From Bacteroidota bacterium (GTDB lineage: Bacteria > Bacteroidota > Bacteroidia > Bacteroidales > Prolixibacteraceae): a DNA stretch of 64,000 nt. Location: assembly GCA_023251455.1 (NCBI GenBank), contig JAHEYT010000032.1:59591-123590 (forward strand). The letters are read 5' to 3'. Numbering within the stretch: the first letter of the stretch is position 1; every line of letters begins with the position of its first letter. The notes below the pieces were generated by a model that was not told where the DNA came from, ran no database searches, and saw only the letters and a list, made by a program, of their open reading frames with translations. This document shows positions 9,028 to 18,001 of the stretch, piece by piece. A program made the position numbers and the translations under genes.

Positions 9028-9065
9028 AAAAATAGGAAGGTGCAATGTGCCTTCCTATTTTTTAT
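9028..9065 (+). terminator. Terminator after PUL1 SusCD
   Basis: A 13-bp perfect stem (9028-9040 with 9050-9062) with a 9-nt loop ends in a T-run. It separates the sigma/FecR/SusCD genes from the enzyme genes, which therefore need their own promoter (see 9099-9106). Confidence 0.85.
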
Positions 9066-9084
9066 GACATATCCTTCAGAAAAT

Positions 9085-9106
9085 CAAACCTTTATTCTTA
9101 GGTTTG
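9085..9106 (+). promoter_or_regulatory. -7 promoter box inside an inverted repeat, upstream of the GH105 gene
   Basis: taggtttg at 9099-9106 fits the Bacteroidota -7 consensus TAnnTTTG and lies 33 nt before the GH105 start. It overlaps the right arm of a 7-bp inverted repeat (caaacct 9085-9091, aggtttg 9100-9106), a possible operator or small hairpin. No TTTG -33 element is evident, which would suit a promoter needing an activator or alternative sigma. Confidence 0.45.
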
Positions 9107-9138
9107 TCAATAATTAACCAAACTAAAACCAAGTAACT

Positions 9139-10521
9139 ATGATCAGGAATATTCTTGCAGTCCTAACACTGCTCCCGGCTTTCGCATTTGCCCAAAACCA
9201 ACCAGCCAAACCTCAAAACGACGCAACCGCGCCCTTGCATTTAATGCAGCCTAACTACGAAACTCCGTATGTAGTTCCAACCGTAGCCGAAATTACGAAG
9301 GTACTCGACCGGGTGTACAATTACCTTGAGGCTACAACCCCAACCCAATTAACAGATGCTTCGGGATCCGAATTATCAGACTTTACCAAAGTAAACGCAC
9401 AAACGAAACTTAAACAAGGCGATTTCAGGTTAATCAGCTACGAGTGGGGAGTTACTTATGCCGGAATGTTGCTCGCTTCGCAAACTACAGGTGATAAGAA
9501 ATATGCTGATTATACATTCAAACGCCTGAACTTTTTAGCCGATATCCGCCCTTCATTTCAGAAACTGGAACAACAAGCTCCGGAAGTCCGTCACGCTATG
9601 TTTTCGGTCATGCATCCACATGCGCTCGACGATGCAGGCGCCATGTGTGCCGCTATGATTAAGGCTGAGCAGGCCAATGTCGGCGCTGACCTGAATCCCA
9701 TGATCAATAATTTTATCGACTATATCAGCAATAAACAACAGCGTTTCGACGATGGGACCCTTGCCCGTAACCGGCCTCTGCCCAATTCACTTTGGCTCGA
9801 CGATCTTTTTATGAGTGTTCCGGCATTGGCGCAAATGGGAAAATATACAGGCCAAACCAAATATTACGACGATGCAGTTAAACAAGTGCTTCAGTTCTCG
9901 AAACGCATGTTCAATTATGACAAAGGTTTGTATATGCATGGCTGGATTCAGGAAATGCCCGAGCATCCACAGTTTCATTGGGCACGTGCTAACGGCTGGG
10001 CAGTAATGACCATGGTTGAGTTGCTCGAAGTTTTGCCAGCCGATTATGCCGGTCGCGATCAGGTTCTCGATTTGCTGAAACGCCACATTCGTGGTTTGGT
10101 CAATTACCAGTCGCCACAAGGTTTCTGGCACCAGTTGATCGACAAAAACGATTCGTATCTCGAAACCTCGGCTACTGCTATTTATGCATATGCGATGGCC
10201 AGGGCCATCAATCGCGGATACATCGACGATCAGGTTTACGGTCCAACGGTTATTCTTGCCTGGAATGCAGTGGCATCAAAAGTTACCGAAAAAGGACAGG
10301 TTGAGGGTACTTGCGTGGGTACCGGAATGGGCTTCGATCCTGCTTTTTATTATTATCGTCCTGTCAATGTTTTTGCTGCTCATGGTTATGGTCCGGTATT
10401 GTTAGCCGGAGCAGAAATCATAGAAATGCTGAAAACCCATTTTCCAAAACTAAACGACAGCGCTATCCAATTCTATAAACAGGAAGTGAAAACCAACGGT
10501 CCGATATTCGACGCCAAGTAG
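9139..10521 (+). CDS. Glycoside hydrolase family 105 unsaturated rhamnogalacturonyl/glucuronyl hydrolase
   Basis: This 460-residue exported (alpha/alpha)6-barrel enzyme removes unsaturated uronic acids from the non-reducing end of lyase products (YteR/RhiN-like). The signal peptide ends near residue 18 (AFAFAQ). Motifs: LDDLFMSVPALAQMG at 220-234 containing the expected catalytic Asp (YteR Asp143 equivalent), HWARANGW at 280-287 with the substrate-binding Arg and Trp, and a C-terminal GFWHQLID...ETSATA segment. Family members act on rhamnogalacturonan, xanthan or ulvan fragments. The PL22-like neighbour argues for pectin. It is the first gene of the PUL1 enzyme transcript. Confidence 0.88.
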   Translation: MIRNILAVLTLLPAFAFAQNQPAKPQNDATAPLHLMQPNYETPYVVPTVAEITKVLDRVYNYLEATTPTQLTDASGSELSDFTKVNAQTKLKQGDFRLISYEWGVTYAGMLLASQTTGDKKYADYTFKRLNFLADIRPSFQKLEQQAPEVRHAMFSVMHPHALDDAGAMCAAMIKAEQANVGADLNPMINNFIDYISNKQQRFDDGTLARNRPLPNSLWLDDLFMSVPALAQMGKYTGQTKYYDDAVKQVLQFSKRMFNYDKGLYMHGWIQEMPEHPQFHWARANGWAVMTMVELLEVLPADYAGRDQVLDLLKRHIRGLVNYQSPQGFWHQLIDKNDSYLETSATAIYAYAMARAINRGYIDDQVYGPTVILAWNAVASKVTEKGQVEGTCVGTGMGFDPAFYYYRPVNVFAAHGYGPVLLAGAEIIEMLKTHFPKLNDSAIQFYKQEVKTNGPIFDAK

Positions 10522-10554
10522 GTTTCTCTTCGAATCAGAAAAGTTTCGATTTCT

Positions 10555-10625
10555 TACCACATAGACACATAGAAAATATAGGAATAAAAACAATAAAACT
10601 ATGTGAACTATGTGTCTATGTGGTT
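10555..10625 (+). repeat. Dispersed 71-bp palindromic element, copy 1
   Basis: The arms 10555-10572 and 10608-10625 are complementary in 17 of 18 positions and enclose an A-rich loop of 35 nt. The right arm is identical over 18 nt to 47675-47692, part of a second copy in inverse orientation. Both copies lie between enzyme genes of a PUL and are oriented the same way relative to transcription. It could act as an mRNA-stabilising hairpin or be a non-autonomous REP/MITE-like repeat. Confidence 0.7.
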
Positions 10626-10643
10626 CAAATAAGATATAAGCGC

Positions 10644-11996
10644 ATGAAAATATCAATTTTATTTAACCTGATTCTGGCTGGTATTTGCCTGATCGGGAAT
10701 TTGCAGGTTCAGGCACAAATCGGCCGCCGGTTTCCTTCTGAACGAAAGGTGGTGAAAGATCCGGTAACCGGCACTGAGCTGACTTTCCTGACCAGTACTC
10801 CGGCTGGCGACAGTAAAATATATCAAACGCACAACCAGTGGACTTCGGATAGTCAATGGCTCATCTTCAGGTCAGATCGGGTGAAAGGCGAAGCTTTTGC
10901 GGTGAACGAGAAAACCGGCGACATTGTTCAGGTTACCGAAGGTGGTTACATCGGGATGCTGAATGTGGCAAGAAAATCGATGAAACTTTATTTTATGCGG
11001 AAACCGCTAACGGATACCGAATCAAAGCAACTTGATATTGTTGAGGTTGATCTGGCCAAATTGTTTGCCGACAGCAAAGCCGGAACGTTAAAATCAGCTT
11101 TGGTTTATCAGCGAATTTGCGGCATTACTCCTCCTGAATTAGAGGCCGGTGGCGACATGGCGCTTGATGGCGACGAAAACTGGGTTTGGTTCCGGGTGGG
11201 AAAGACGGAAGCAATGAAACATCTTCCGGAGGGAACAAAAATCGAAGAAGCCTTCGGTCCCCGGAAAATGGGTGCTGGTCCGGCCGGGATTGCCGGAATG
11301 AACATTCGCAATGGTGAAATCAAATATGTGTTTTCAGTTCCGTTTCAGATCGGTCATATCCAAACCAATCCGTGGGTTCCGGGACAAATTGTTTTCTGCT
11401 GGGAAACTGGCGGTAAATCACCTCAACGCACCTGGATTGTGAATTCTGATGGAACGGGTTTGCGCCCTCTTTATCCTGAATCTACCTACGAATGGATTAC
11501 TCACGAGGCGGTTATCAGTCCCGATGAAGTGGCATTTGCCATCATGGGGCACCGTAAAATTCCAAATACTTCAACTGAAAATAAACCGGGAACCGATGTG
11601 AAAGGCGCGAATCCGGGTCAGGAAACCGAATGGGGACCAAGTGGCACCCGCGAAAAGCCTACCGGATTGGGAATCGTCAGTATCAATACACGCGAAATGA
11701 GCATTGCCGGGCAAATTCCGTTTGGGAGCGGTTTCTGGCATGTTAACGGTTCGGCTGACAAACGTTTTGTAGTTGGCGACGATTTCGACCGAAACCTTTA
11801 CCTGATTGACCGGAAAACGCACGAGATGATTCTGCTGACAACCGGGCATAAACCCACTGCCGCCGATCATCCACACCCAACTTTTAGTCCCGACGGTACT
11901 CGCATCGAGATACAATCGGCCATGCTTTCTGAAGACAATAAATCAATGAATATTTGCATTGTTCCTGTTCCTGAAGAGTGGTTGAAAAGAAAATAA
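10644..11996 (+). CDS. Oligogalacturonate lyase-like protein (PL22 family beta-propeller)
   Basis: This 450-residue secreted seven-bladed propeller is predicted to cleave unsaturated oligogalacturonides by beta-elimination. The signal peptide runs to about 25 (VQAQ). Features fitting PL22: QTHNQWTSDSQWLIFRSDR early, GHIQTNPWVPG (His238, base region), ITHEAV (His287) and DHPHPTFSPDG (His409 and His411), the last three supplying metal-binding or catalytic His in characterised enzymes. A Gln that precedes the HxH pair in those enzymes is not obvious here (Ala406), so activity is not certain. ATG 10644 is preferred to GTG 10620, which sits in the palindromic repeat. The next gene starts 3 nt after the stop. 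Confidence 0.75.
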   Translation: MKISILFNLILAGICLIGNLQVQAQIGRRFPSERKVVKDPVTGTELTFLTSTPAGDSKIYQTHNQWTSDSQWLIFRSDRVKGEAFAVNEKTGDIVQVTEGGYIGMLNVARKSMKLYFMRKPLTDTESKQLDIVEVDLAKLFADSKAGTLKSALVYQRICGITPPELEAGGDMALDGDENWVWFRVGKTEAMKHLPEGTKIEEAFGPRKMGAGPAGIAGMNIRNGEIKYVFSVPFQIGHIQTNPWVPGQIVFCWETGGKSPQRTWIVNSDGTGLRPLYPESTYEWITHEAVISPDEVAFAIMGHRKIPNTSTENKPGTDVKGANPGQETEWGPSGTREKPTGLGIVSINTREMSIAGQIPFGSGFWHVNGSADKRFVVGDDFDRNLYLIDRKTHEMILLTTGHKPTAADHPHPTFSPDGTRIEIQSAMLSEDNKSMNICIVPVPEEWLKRK

Positions 11997-11999
11997 CCA

Positions 12000-13082
12000 A
12001 TGATGAACGGCACAAAATATAGCATCTTTCTGATTCTGAGTTTTCTGTTTTTTCTGAAAAGTCAGGCTCAGGAAGATCGCGGATACAAAATATACCAGTT
12101 TCCGTCCAACATGATACCCCGAATCGATGGCAACACGGATGATTGGGCTGACTTTCCGGCTGAATATGTGGTTGGAACCGATCAGCTTTGGGACGATTCG
12201 AAGCATTATCCTGAAGTTGATCCTAAAAACCTGGATGTAAAGGTAAAAGTGGCTTGGGTAAAAGGCATGAACCGACTGTATTTTCTGTATGAAGCCTACG
12301 ACGATTACTGGGACTTCTCGTTGCCTGGATTGCATAACGACATTTTCGAGCTGGTGGTCGATGGCGACCTTTCCGGAGGTCCACTAATTGCCGGACAACA
12401 TCCGAACCCGTCGCTCGACCCGAATGAAACTTACTTTACTTTTCAGGGAGTCCACGCACAAAACTATCATATTTTTACTCCTGCAGTTGGCAAAGATTGG
12501 GCGTTGGCCTGGGGTCCGCAAAACTGGATCAAAAATTTGCCTTATTCCAACATTGCCTATTCGTATAATTTTAAACCCGGAGAATCAGGAAAACTGATCG
12601 CTGAATTTTGGATAAGCCCATTTGATTTTGCTAATGATGAAGGCCCTGAGCGGTCGGTTCAATCGACACTCACTGATAACAAAAAGATCGGCCTGACCTG
12701 GGCGGTGATCGATTACGACGACGTGATAGATGAATCGAAAAAAGGTTTCTGGAACTTATCGAAAAACCACAAAATGTATGGTAATTCGAGCCTCGGAACA
12801 GTTTTTACTTTGATGCCTCTCGAAGAAAAATACCAAAAATCGTTCGCAGCCCAATGGTCGTTTCTGGTGACCGACATGGCAAAGAGAGAAGTTCTTTTCA
12901 AAGATGAAAGTCGTGGCAAAATTACCAGCTGGCATTGGGATTTTGGAGATGGAACTACCTCTGTTGAGCAAAATCCGGTTCATCGGTACAAGGATGCCGG
13001 GAAGTACATTGTCATTCTCGACATCGAAGGCCCAGAGGGAAAGTCAAGAATGTCGAAAGTGTGGGATGTGGCGGTTAAATAG
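12000..13082 (+). CDS. Secreted CBM9-like/DOMON protein with PKD domain
   Basis: This 360-residue exported protein (signal peptide to about 23) has two parts. Residues ~35-285 resemble the CBM9-like/DOMON beta-sandwich often found on carbohydrate-active proteins ([14 protein letters not shown] opening, [25 protein letters not shown]). Residues ~305-358 form a PKD domain ([25 protein letters not shown]). No catalytic domain is visible, so it is probably a binding protein. It begins 3 nt after the PL22-like gene and is certainly cotranscribed. The start could be either of two adjacent ATGs (12000 or 12003). The substrate is inferred from context to be a pectic oligosaccharide. Confidence 0.72.
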   Translation: MMNGTKYSIFLILSFLFFLKSQAQEDRGYKIYQFPSNMIPRIDGNTDDWADFPAEYVVGTDQLWDDSKHYPEVDPKNLDVKVKVAWVKGMNRLYFLYEAYDDYWDFSLPGLHNDIFELVVDGDLSGGPLIAGQHPNPSLDPNETYFTFQGVHAQNYHIFTPAVGKDWALAWGPQNWIKNLPYSNIAYSYNFKPGESGKLIAEFWISPFDFANDEGPERSVQSTLTDNKKIGLTWAVIDYDDVIDESKKGFWNLSKNHKMYGNSSLGTVFTLMPLEEKYQKSFAAQWSFLVTDMAKREVLFKDESRGKITSWHWDFGDGTTSVEQNPVHRYKDAGKYIVILDIEGPEGKSRMSKVWDVAVK

Positions 13083-13143
13083 GCAATTCACAAGTGGTTA
13101 TTCAGAAATCCAATCTTCAATCTGAAAAATAAAGTGATGTTTC

Positions 13144-13370
13144 TGGTATTCCTATTCAGAGGAATCGTATTTTAAATTAAATGTCAGCGCTACGCGCCTC
13201 TGTTCAGTTTATTTTTGTTTTTACTACCATATTATCGGCGCCATGCGCCTAAAAAAACCGCGTTAGCGGTGATAGTATGGTAGAATTTGCATCGGAACCA
13301 TGAGAATTTAGCCGCGTAGCAGTGAAAGGACGGTTGATTTAATTTTGAATTTTTTCCGGTATTCCCATTC
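13144..13370. repeat. GC-patterned hairpin element bounded by 14-bp direct repeats in a 368-bp non-coding gap
   Basis: The gap 13083-13450 has no gene. A 13-bp imperfect stem (13224-13236 with 13271-13283, one mismatch) encloses two smaller hairpins (ggcgc-cat-gcgcc at 13237-13249 and ccgc-gtta-gcgg at 13258-13269), giving a three-way or cruciform shape. Another gcgc-tac-gcgc hairpin sits at 13187-13197. Imperfect direct repeats (13144-13157 and 13357-13370, 12 of 14 matching) bracket the whole. This looks like a REP/MITE-type element. Confidence 0.6.
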
Positions 13371-13450
13371 CTTACTGTTAATTATTTCAGTAAAATATGA
13401 TATTTTGGCTCCTCCTTCAGGGAGATAATGTTGAATGAAAAAAATCAGAT

Positions 13451-14233
13451 ATGAGCATTAACCCAAATTCACGCCGCGATTTTGTGAGGAATCTAGCACT
13501 TACGGGTCTGGTAACTCTTAGCCTACCCAAATTAGTTGCATTCGCACATACATCAATCGGTATTCCGAAATCGAACGACGGAAATGGATTGGTGTTCCTT
13601 TTTCAGGGCGATTCGATCACCGATGGAAATCGCGGACGCAATACCGACCCGAACCACATCATGGGTCATGGTTATGCTTTTAGTATCGCAAGCCGTCTTG
13701 GCGCCGACTTTCCGGAGAAAAAACTGACCTTTTACAACCGAGGAATCAGCGGAAACAAAGTGACTGATTTAGCCGACCGTTGGCAGAAAGATACCCTCGA
13801 CTTAAAACCCAATGTCCTGAGCATACTTGTTGGAATTAACGATACAAGTTCGGTTGTATTTTCTCAACCTGATGCGGTAACAGCGGAGAAATATGAGGAA
13901 GTTTACTGGTCGTTGCTTAGCCATACCAAGGCACAGTTTCCTGAAATTTTGTTTGTACTTTGCAATCCGTTTATCCTTCCGGTTGGTAAGGTGAAAGAAA
14001 ACTGGGATGCCTACAAAACCGATTTGGCAAAACGGCAAAGCTCTATTTTGAAGTTGGTCAAAGAATTCGATGCAGTATTTGTTGATTTTCAGCAAGTTTT
14101 TGATCAGGCATGTAAGCGTACTAACGCCGATTACTGGATTTGGGATGGAGTTCATCCTACCGTTGCCGGGCACGAATTAATGGCTCGCGAATGGATAAAG
14201 CAAGTGAGTAAACGGCTGAAATTTGTACGCTGA
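13451..14233 (+). CDS. SGNH/GDSL-family esterase, rhamnogalacturonan acetylesterase-like, Tat-exported
   Basis: This 260-residue SGNH hydrolase probably removes acetyl groups from pectic sugars. A twin-arginine signal (SRRDF followed by a hydrophobic stretch, residues 7-30) points to folded export. The four SGNH blocks are present: GDSIT with catalytic Ser55, a Gly in RGISGN (~98-102), GIND with Asn130, and DGVHP with Asp232 and His235. The neighbouring GH105 and PL22-like genes make deacetylation of rhamnogalacturonan or homogalacturonan plausible, but the substrate is inferred. It is separated from PUL1 by the hairpin element and may have its own promoter; a weak tattttg sits near 13400. 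Confidence 0.85.
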   Translation: MSINPNSRRDFVRNLALTGLVTLSLPKLVAFAHTSIGIPKSNDGNGLVFLFQGDSITDGNRGRNTDPNHIMGHGYAFSIASRLGADFPEKKLTFYNRGISGNKVTDLADRWQKDTLDLKPNVLSILVGINDTSSVVFSQPDAVTAEKYEEVYWSLLSHTKAQFPEILFVLCNPFILPVGKVKENWDAYKTDLAKRQSSILKLVKEFDAVFVDFQQVFDQACKRTNADYWIWDGVHPTVAGHELMAREWIKQVSKRLKFVR

Positions 14234-14253
14234 TATCATTTAAAATTTAAATA

Positions 14254-15069
14254 ATGAAACGAATAATTGCTCTTTTATTTTGTGCTTGGGCGTTGATTCC
14301 GGTCCGGGCTGCTATTGTCGATACCATTCAGGTTTACAGTCCAGCGATGCAGAAAAACATTAAGGCAGTGATTGTTACCCCTGATAATTATGCTTCGGCC
14401 AAAGAATTGCCTGTGGTATATTTGCTGCACGGATACAGCGGCAACCACCTCGACTGGATCAATAAAGCGAAAGGTTTTGAGAAGGCTGCCGATCAGTTGA
14501 ACCTGATTATTGTTTGTCCTGATGGCGGATTCAGTAGTTGGTATTGGGACAGTCCTGTTGATCCGACTTCGAAATATGAAACATTTGTTTCCGCCGAATT
14601 GGTCAAATCGATTGATTCAAAGTACAAAACCATCAAAGACCGGAAAGGCCGTGCCATCACAGGTTTGAGCATGGGCGGGCACGGAGCTTTGTATCTCGGA
14701 TTCCGACATCAGGATGTGTTCGGTGCAGCCGGAAGTATGAGCGGAGGAGTTGATATCCGTCCGTTTCCGAACAACTGGGATATGGCGAAAAGACTGGGAA
14801 CTTATGCAGAGCAGCCCGAACGTTGGGAAAAGAATACCATAGTCAATCTGCTGAATTTGCTGACTCCGAACTCGCTGGCGATTATTATTGATTGCGGAAC
14901 CGACGACTTTTTCTACCAAGTGAACCAAAACCTTCACCAACAGCTGTTGTACCGCAACATTCCCCACGATTATATTACCCGCCCAGGCGGACATACCTGG
15001 CCTTACTGGACCAATGCCGTGAAATTTCAGTTGCTTTTTATGAGCAATTATTTCAACAGTGCGAAATAA
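14254..15069 (+). CDS. Secreted esterase of the esterase D / CE1-like alpha/beta-hydrolase family
   Basis: This 271-residue alpha/beta hydrolase has an N-terminal signal peptide (to about 19). It shows an LLHGYSG oxyanion-hole segment (57-63), nucleophile elbow GLSMGG with Ser139, Asp217 in DCGTDD, and His247 in PGGHTWPYW, a complete triad in the order seen in FrmB/esterase D and CE1 feruloyl or acetyl-xylan esterases. It starts 20 nt after the SGNH gene, so the two esterases form one transcript and may remove different acyl groups from the same glycan. A convergent terminator follows. Confidence 0.85.
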   Translation: MKRIIALLFCAWALIPVRAAIVDTIQVYSPAMQKNIKAVIVTPDNYASAKELPVVYLLHGYSGNHLDWINKAKGFEKAADQLNLIIVCPDGGFSSWYWDSPVDPTSKYETFVSAELVKSIDSKYKTIKDRKGRAITGLSMGGHGALYLGFRHQDVFGAAGSMSGGVDIRPFPNNWDMAKRLGTYAEQPERWEKNTIVNLLNLLTPNSLAIIIDCGTDDFFYQVNQNLHQQLLYRNIPHDYITRPGGHTWPYWTNAVKFQLLFMSNYFNSAK

Positions 15070-15098
15070 GGACTAAATAGCACCAAAAAATATGATAC

Positions 15099-15130
15099 AA
15101 TGGCCCGAAGTTTTAAACCTTCGGGCCATT
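15099..15130. terminator. Bidirectional terminator between convergent genes
   Basis: A 12-bp perfect stem (15099-15110 with 15119-15130) with an 8-nt loop has T-rich flanks in both directions. It ends the esterase transcript (+) and the nitroreductase transcript (-). Confidence 0.85.
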
Positions 15131-15144
15131 GTGGCAATTGAGTT

Positions 15145-15717
15145 TTATTTTACTTCCAGAATAATCTCATCCAACGCCCGTTTCGGAACGTGGTGTACCT
15201 GGTTCTCGTCGCGCCAGTATTTGATATCGTCACCTTTCAGTTCTTCCAGAACCACCGTTTCCTTGGGTTTCCCGAGAGCCAAAACATACAGGATCTCGTA
15301 TTGCTCCGATAAATTCAGCAATTCACGAAGTTTATTCCGGTTGACCGAATGAATGATGCAACCGCCATACCCCGCTTCAGTTGCGCCAAGCAGGATGCTT
15401 TGCATAGCAATTCCATCGTCGCAAAAGTAATTTCCGGTAATTAAAGTATCGTTCAGCAGGACGATGTAGGCCGATGGTCGCTCGCCTTCTTCGGGGCCTT
15501 TCCAGGTAGTCAGGTAGCCGGCCCAGGCGAGTTGTTCGAAGATTTGGGCATTGAACATTTCGTCGGTGCTCAGAATGTATTTCATCGATTGCCCGTTACG
15601 GGCCGATGCCGAGTTTCTGGCCAAATCGACCCATTCGCGAAGCTGATCCTGTGATATTTTTTCAGACTGGTAAAAGCGCCGGTAGGTTCTGTTTCTAAGG
15701 ATAAGTTCTTTAAGCAT
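15145..15717 (-). CDS. Nitroreductase-family FMN flavoprotein
   Basis: This 190-residue cytoplasmic flavoprotein is of the NADH-oxidase/nitroreductase fold. The N-terminal RNRTYRRFYQ motif contacts the FMN phosphate, SASARNGQSMKY is the usual 'S..N.QP' FMN-binding position, and GYGGCIIHSVNR near the C-terminus is the second FMN-binding segment. The physiological substrate cannot be told from sequence. It stands alone, with no signal peptide, and shows no link to neighbouring carbohydrate genes. Confidence 0.88.
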   Translation of the reverse strand: MLKELILRNRTYRRFYQSEKISQDQLREWVDLARNSASARNGQSMKYILSTDEMFNAQIFEQLAWAGYLTTWKGPEEGERPSAYIVLLNDTLITGNYFCDDGIAMQSILLGATEAGYGGCIIHSVNRNKLRELLNLSEQYEILYVLALGKPKETVVLEELKGDDIKYWRDENQVHHVPKRALDEIILEVK

Positions 15718-15780
15718 GATCTTTCATTTTTATTTCAGGATAAAAATAGCAAATGTGTTGATTGAATTCTTTGAACCTTA

Positions 15781-17898
15781 TTATTCAACGATCAAAATCT
15801 TTTTCACTTCAGTAAGGTCATTGTTACTAATATGAAATAAATATGCCCCTGGCTTTAGTTTAACTTCACATTTCCCTGCTACATCGTTTTTGCTGTAAAC
15901 TTCAACACCCTGAGTTGTGTATATTCGAATGTCATAGGATTGTGCCGATTGTGAAAGATCGATGGTTACATTTCCCTTCGAAGGATTTGGATAAATCATG
16001 ATAATGTGGTTCTGTGCACCAAAAAGCTGATTACCGCTGGCAATGTCTTTGATCAAGTATTCATTCGAAATCGTCTGACAATCATTGTATGCGATGCAAC
16101 GGAACTTGTATCCGTTTAGAAGTTCAGGAGCATTGATAATACGAAGACTGGAAGAAGCCTGATTTAGGAATGAAGTACCGGTGATGTTTTCCCATCCAGA
16201 ACCACTGTTCATTTCCCATTTATAATTTACCTGGTCGCCGGCATCAGCCAGCAGACTAATTGTATTTTCGGTCCTTGTCAGTTTTATATTTTCCGGAAAT
16301 TCAGGACACGACAGATCAACATCAGGCAAAAATGTATTGTCTATTTTTGTGGCCTTTGGTTTCCCCAACCACTTGATTTCGTCGGCACTCATTGCGTAAT
16401 TGCGCAATTGTATGCTGCTTACAAAAATCGGATTGGTTTCGCCATCGTCGTCAGAGAAAAAATTTGAAGACTGCACCCCCCAATTGTTATTCAGGCAAAA
16501 CCGTCCGTTTTTACTATCATCCAATGTAACGGTTCCAATATAATTCCCATCGAGATATTGATCCATTTTTTCATGATACAAATCGAAAACCAAAGCCAGC
16601 CTCACCCAGGTACTATCGGCAAAACTACCATTGTATTGCTCTAAAATTCCTATACTGTTTTTTTCTCCTGAAAGGAAAAGGTCGCCATCGTCGCTGTTAT
16701 TATTACTTGTTTGAAGAATCGCAGTATAGGGATTCTTGCCTGATGGTTTGAGTAAATCGAAAATCAACGAATAGGTATTGTCGCACTCAAGTACGCCCGG
16801 AAGGCCTTCAGGAGCAATATTCGAAAAAAAACGCAAGGCGTGTTGTGAATCAAAAGCAGGGATTCTGGCAATATTTACCGTGCTGTTTTCGATGGAAGGC
16901 AGATGGAATGAAAGTGTTGATCCGAATTCAATGGTTTGTCCGGCGACAGTGTTATCGCCTACTATTGCCAATTGCGATCCGATCGTTCCATTTAAAGTTT
17001 GATTGAAGTCCCATTGGGCGGTAATTCGCTTCTCCGGAAAGAATCCTCCACTGCCATTGTTGCAAAAAAACTGGTAGGCTTCCGATGGCCGGTCGGTTTC
17101 CAGGGCATCGATCCCAAATTCTTTTAAAAATTTAAAATAAGCAGGGTCGTTTACGGTATATGCCCACAACTGAAGCTTGTTTAAATGAACCATTTCCTGT
17201 AATTCTTCCATACGGTGGTCGTCCGAATATAAAATGTAATCGGCAGGAATTTCGATAGCAATAACCCCGTTGTTTTTAAGAAACGTATAGAATTCTGGAT
17301 CGTCAATATCTTCAGGAAGTTCTCCAAAGTAGACCAAAGGTGTGTTTGGTAAAATCTCGTGATACGTCTTTACTTCTTCTAAATCGTTGGGGTCGAGTAA
17401 AACAATGTCTTCGGGAAGATTAGCCTCTTTTAAGGTTCGTGCTATTAGTTTGGGCGCAAAAACCTTCATGTTTAAATAAAGCTTTTTCTGGTATTTATTG
17501 GTCAGTTCAAGTGCCTCTTTTAGTGTCGGAACCTTAGTTCCTTGATATTTTGCGTTTTTCCAGCTACCGGCATCGAGCGTTTTTAGGTAGCTTAGTGTAA
17601 GATCCTCCACTTCGCCAAGACCATTGGTCGTGCGGTCGATGTAATAATCGTGCATTAAAACCAAGGTACTGTCAGCCGTAAATCGCACATCAACTTCGGC
17701 GGCATAAATGTCTTCAATAAAACCTTGTTCAAGCGAAATTAAGGTGTTCTCCGGAAAATTATACGACGAACCGCCCCGGTGTCCGATTGGCTTAAAGGCA
17801 CATTGAGCATGAACAACATAACCAATCATTACAAGAACCAAACTGAGCAGTATTTTATTGCCAGATATTGTTCCGGATGATATAAAATGATTTTTCAT
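15781..17898 (-). CDS. T9SS-exported glycerophosphodiester phosphodiesterase with LamG-like domain
   Basis: This 705-residue multidomain secreted protein begins with a signal peptide (to about 32). Residues ~35-280 form a GDPD TIM barrel with the catalytic HRG (His40, Arg41), PENT (Glu50), Glu68/Asp70 metal ligands and His83. Residues ~295-520 look like a laminin-G/concanavalin-type sandwich. An Ig-like segment follows (about 545-625). The last ~70 residues are a type IX secretion C-terminal sorting domain (IYPNPSKGNVTIDL, then KLKPGAYLFHIS and a basic end). It likely hydrolyses extracellular glycerophosphodiesters or teichoic-acid-like polymers. Monocistronic by appearance. Confidence 0.85.
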   Translation of the reverse strand: MKNHFISSGTISGNKILLSLVLVMIGYVVHAQCAFKPIGHRGGSSYNFPENTLISLEQGFIEDIYAAEVDVRFTADSTLVLMHDYYIDRTTNGLGEVEDLTLSYLKTLDAGSWKNAKYQGTKVPTLKEALELTNKYQKKLYLNMKVFAPKLIARTLKEANLPEDIVLLDPNDLEEVKTYHEILPNTPLVYFGELPEDIDDPEFYTFLKNNGVIAIEIPADYILYSDDHRMEELQEMVHLNKLQLWAYTVNDPAYFKFLKEFGIDALETDRPSEAYQFFCNNGSGGFFPEKRITAQWDFNQTLNGTIGSQLAIVGDNTVAGQTIEFGSTLSFHLPSIENSTVNIARIPAFDSQHALRFFSNIAPEGLPGVLECDNTYSLIFDLLKPSGKNPYTAILQTSNNNSDDGDLFLSGEKNSIGILEQYNGSFADSTWVRLALVFDLYHEKMDQYLDGNYIGTVTLDDSKNGRFCLNNNWGVQSSNFFSDDDGETNPIFVSSIQLRNYAMSADEIKWLGKPKATKIDNTFLPDVDLSCPEFPENIKLTRTENTISLLADAGDQVNYKWEMNSGSGWENITGTSFLNQASSSLRIINAPELLNGYKFRCIAYNDCQTISNEYLIKDIASGNQLFGAQNHIIMIYPNPSKGNVTIDLSQSAQSYDIRIYTTQGVEVYSKNDVAGKCEVKLKPGAYLFHISNNDLTEVKKILIVE

Positions 17899-18001
17899 AG
17901 ATGTCAGTTGTTCATAAATTTAGTGTTTCATTCTGATTAATCGGAGCAAGTCTATGCAGCATAGAAACCCAGATTATAATTTACTTTTATGGACTGGTAT
18001 A

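Noticed and set aside
17951..17966. Palindrome tctatgc-a-gcataga before the Gfo/Idh/MocA 3' end
   Set aside because: A one-base loop cannot form a hairpin and there is no T-run; as a protein-binding site it lies in a position without a promoter.
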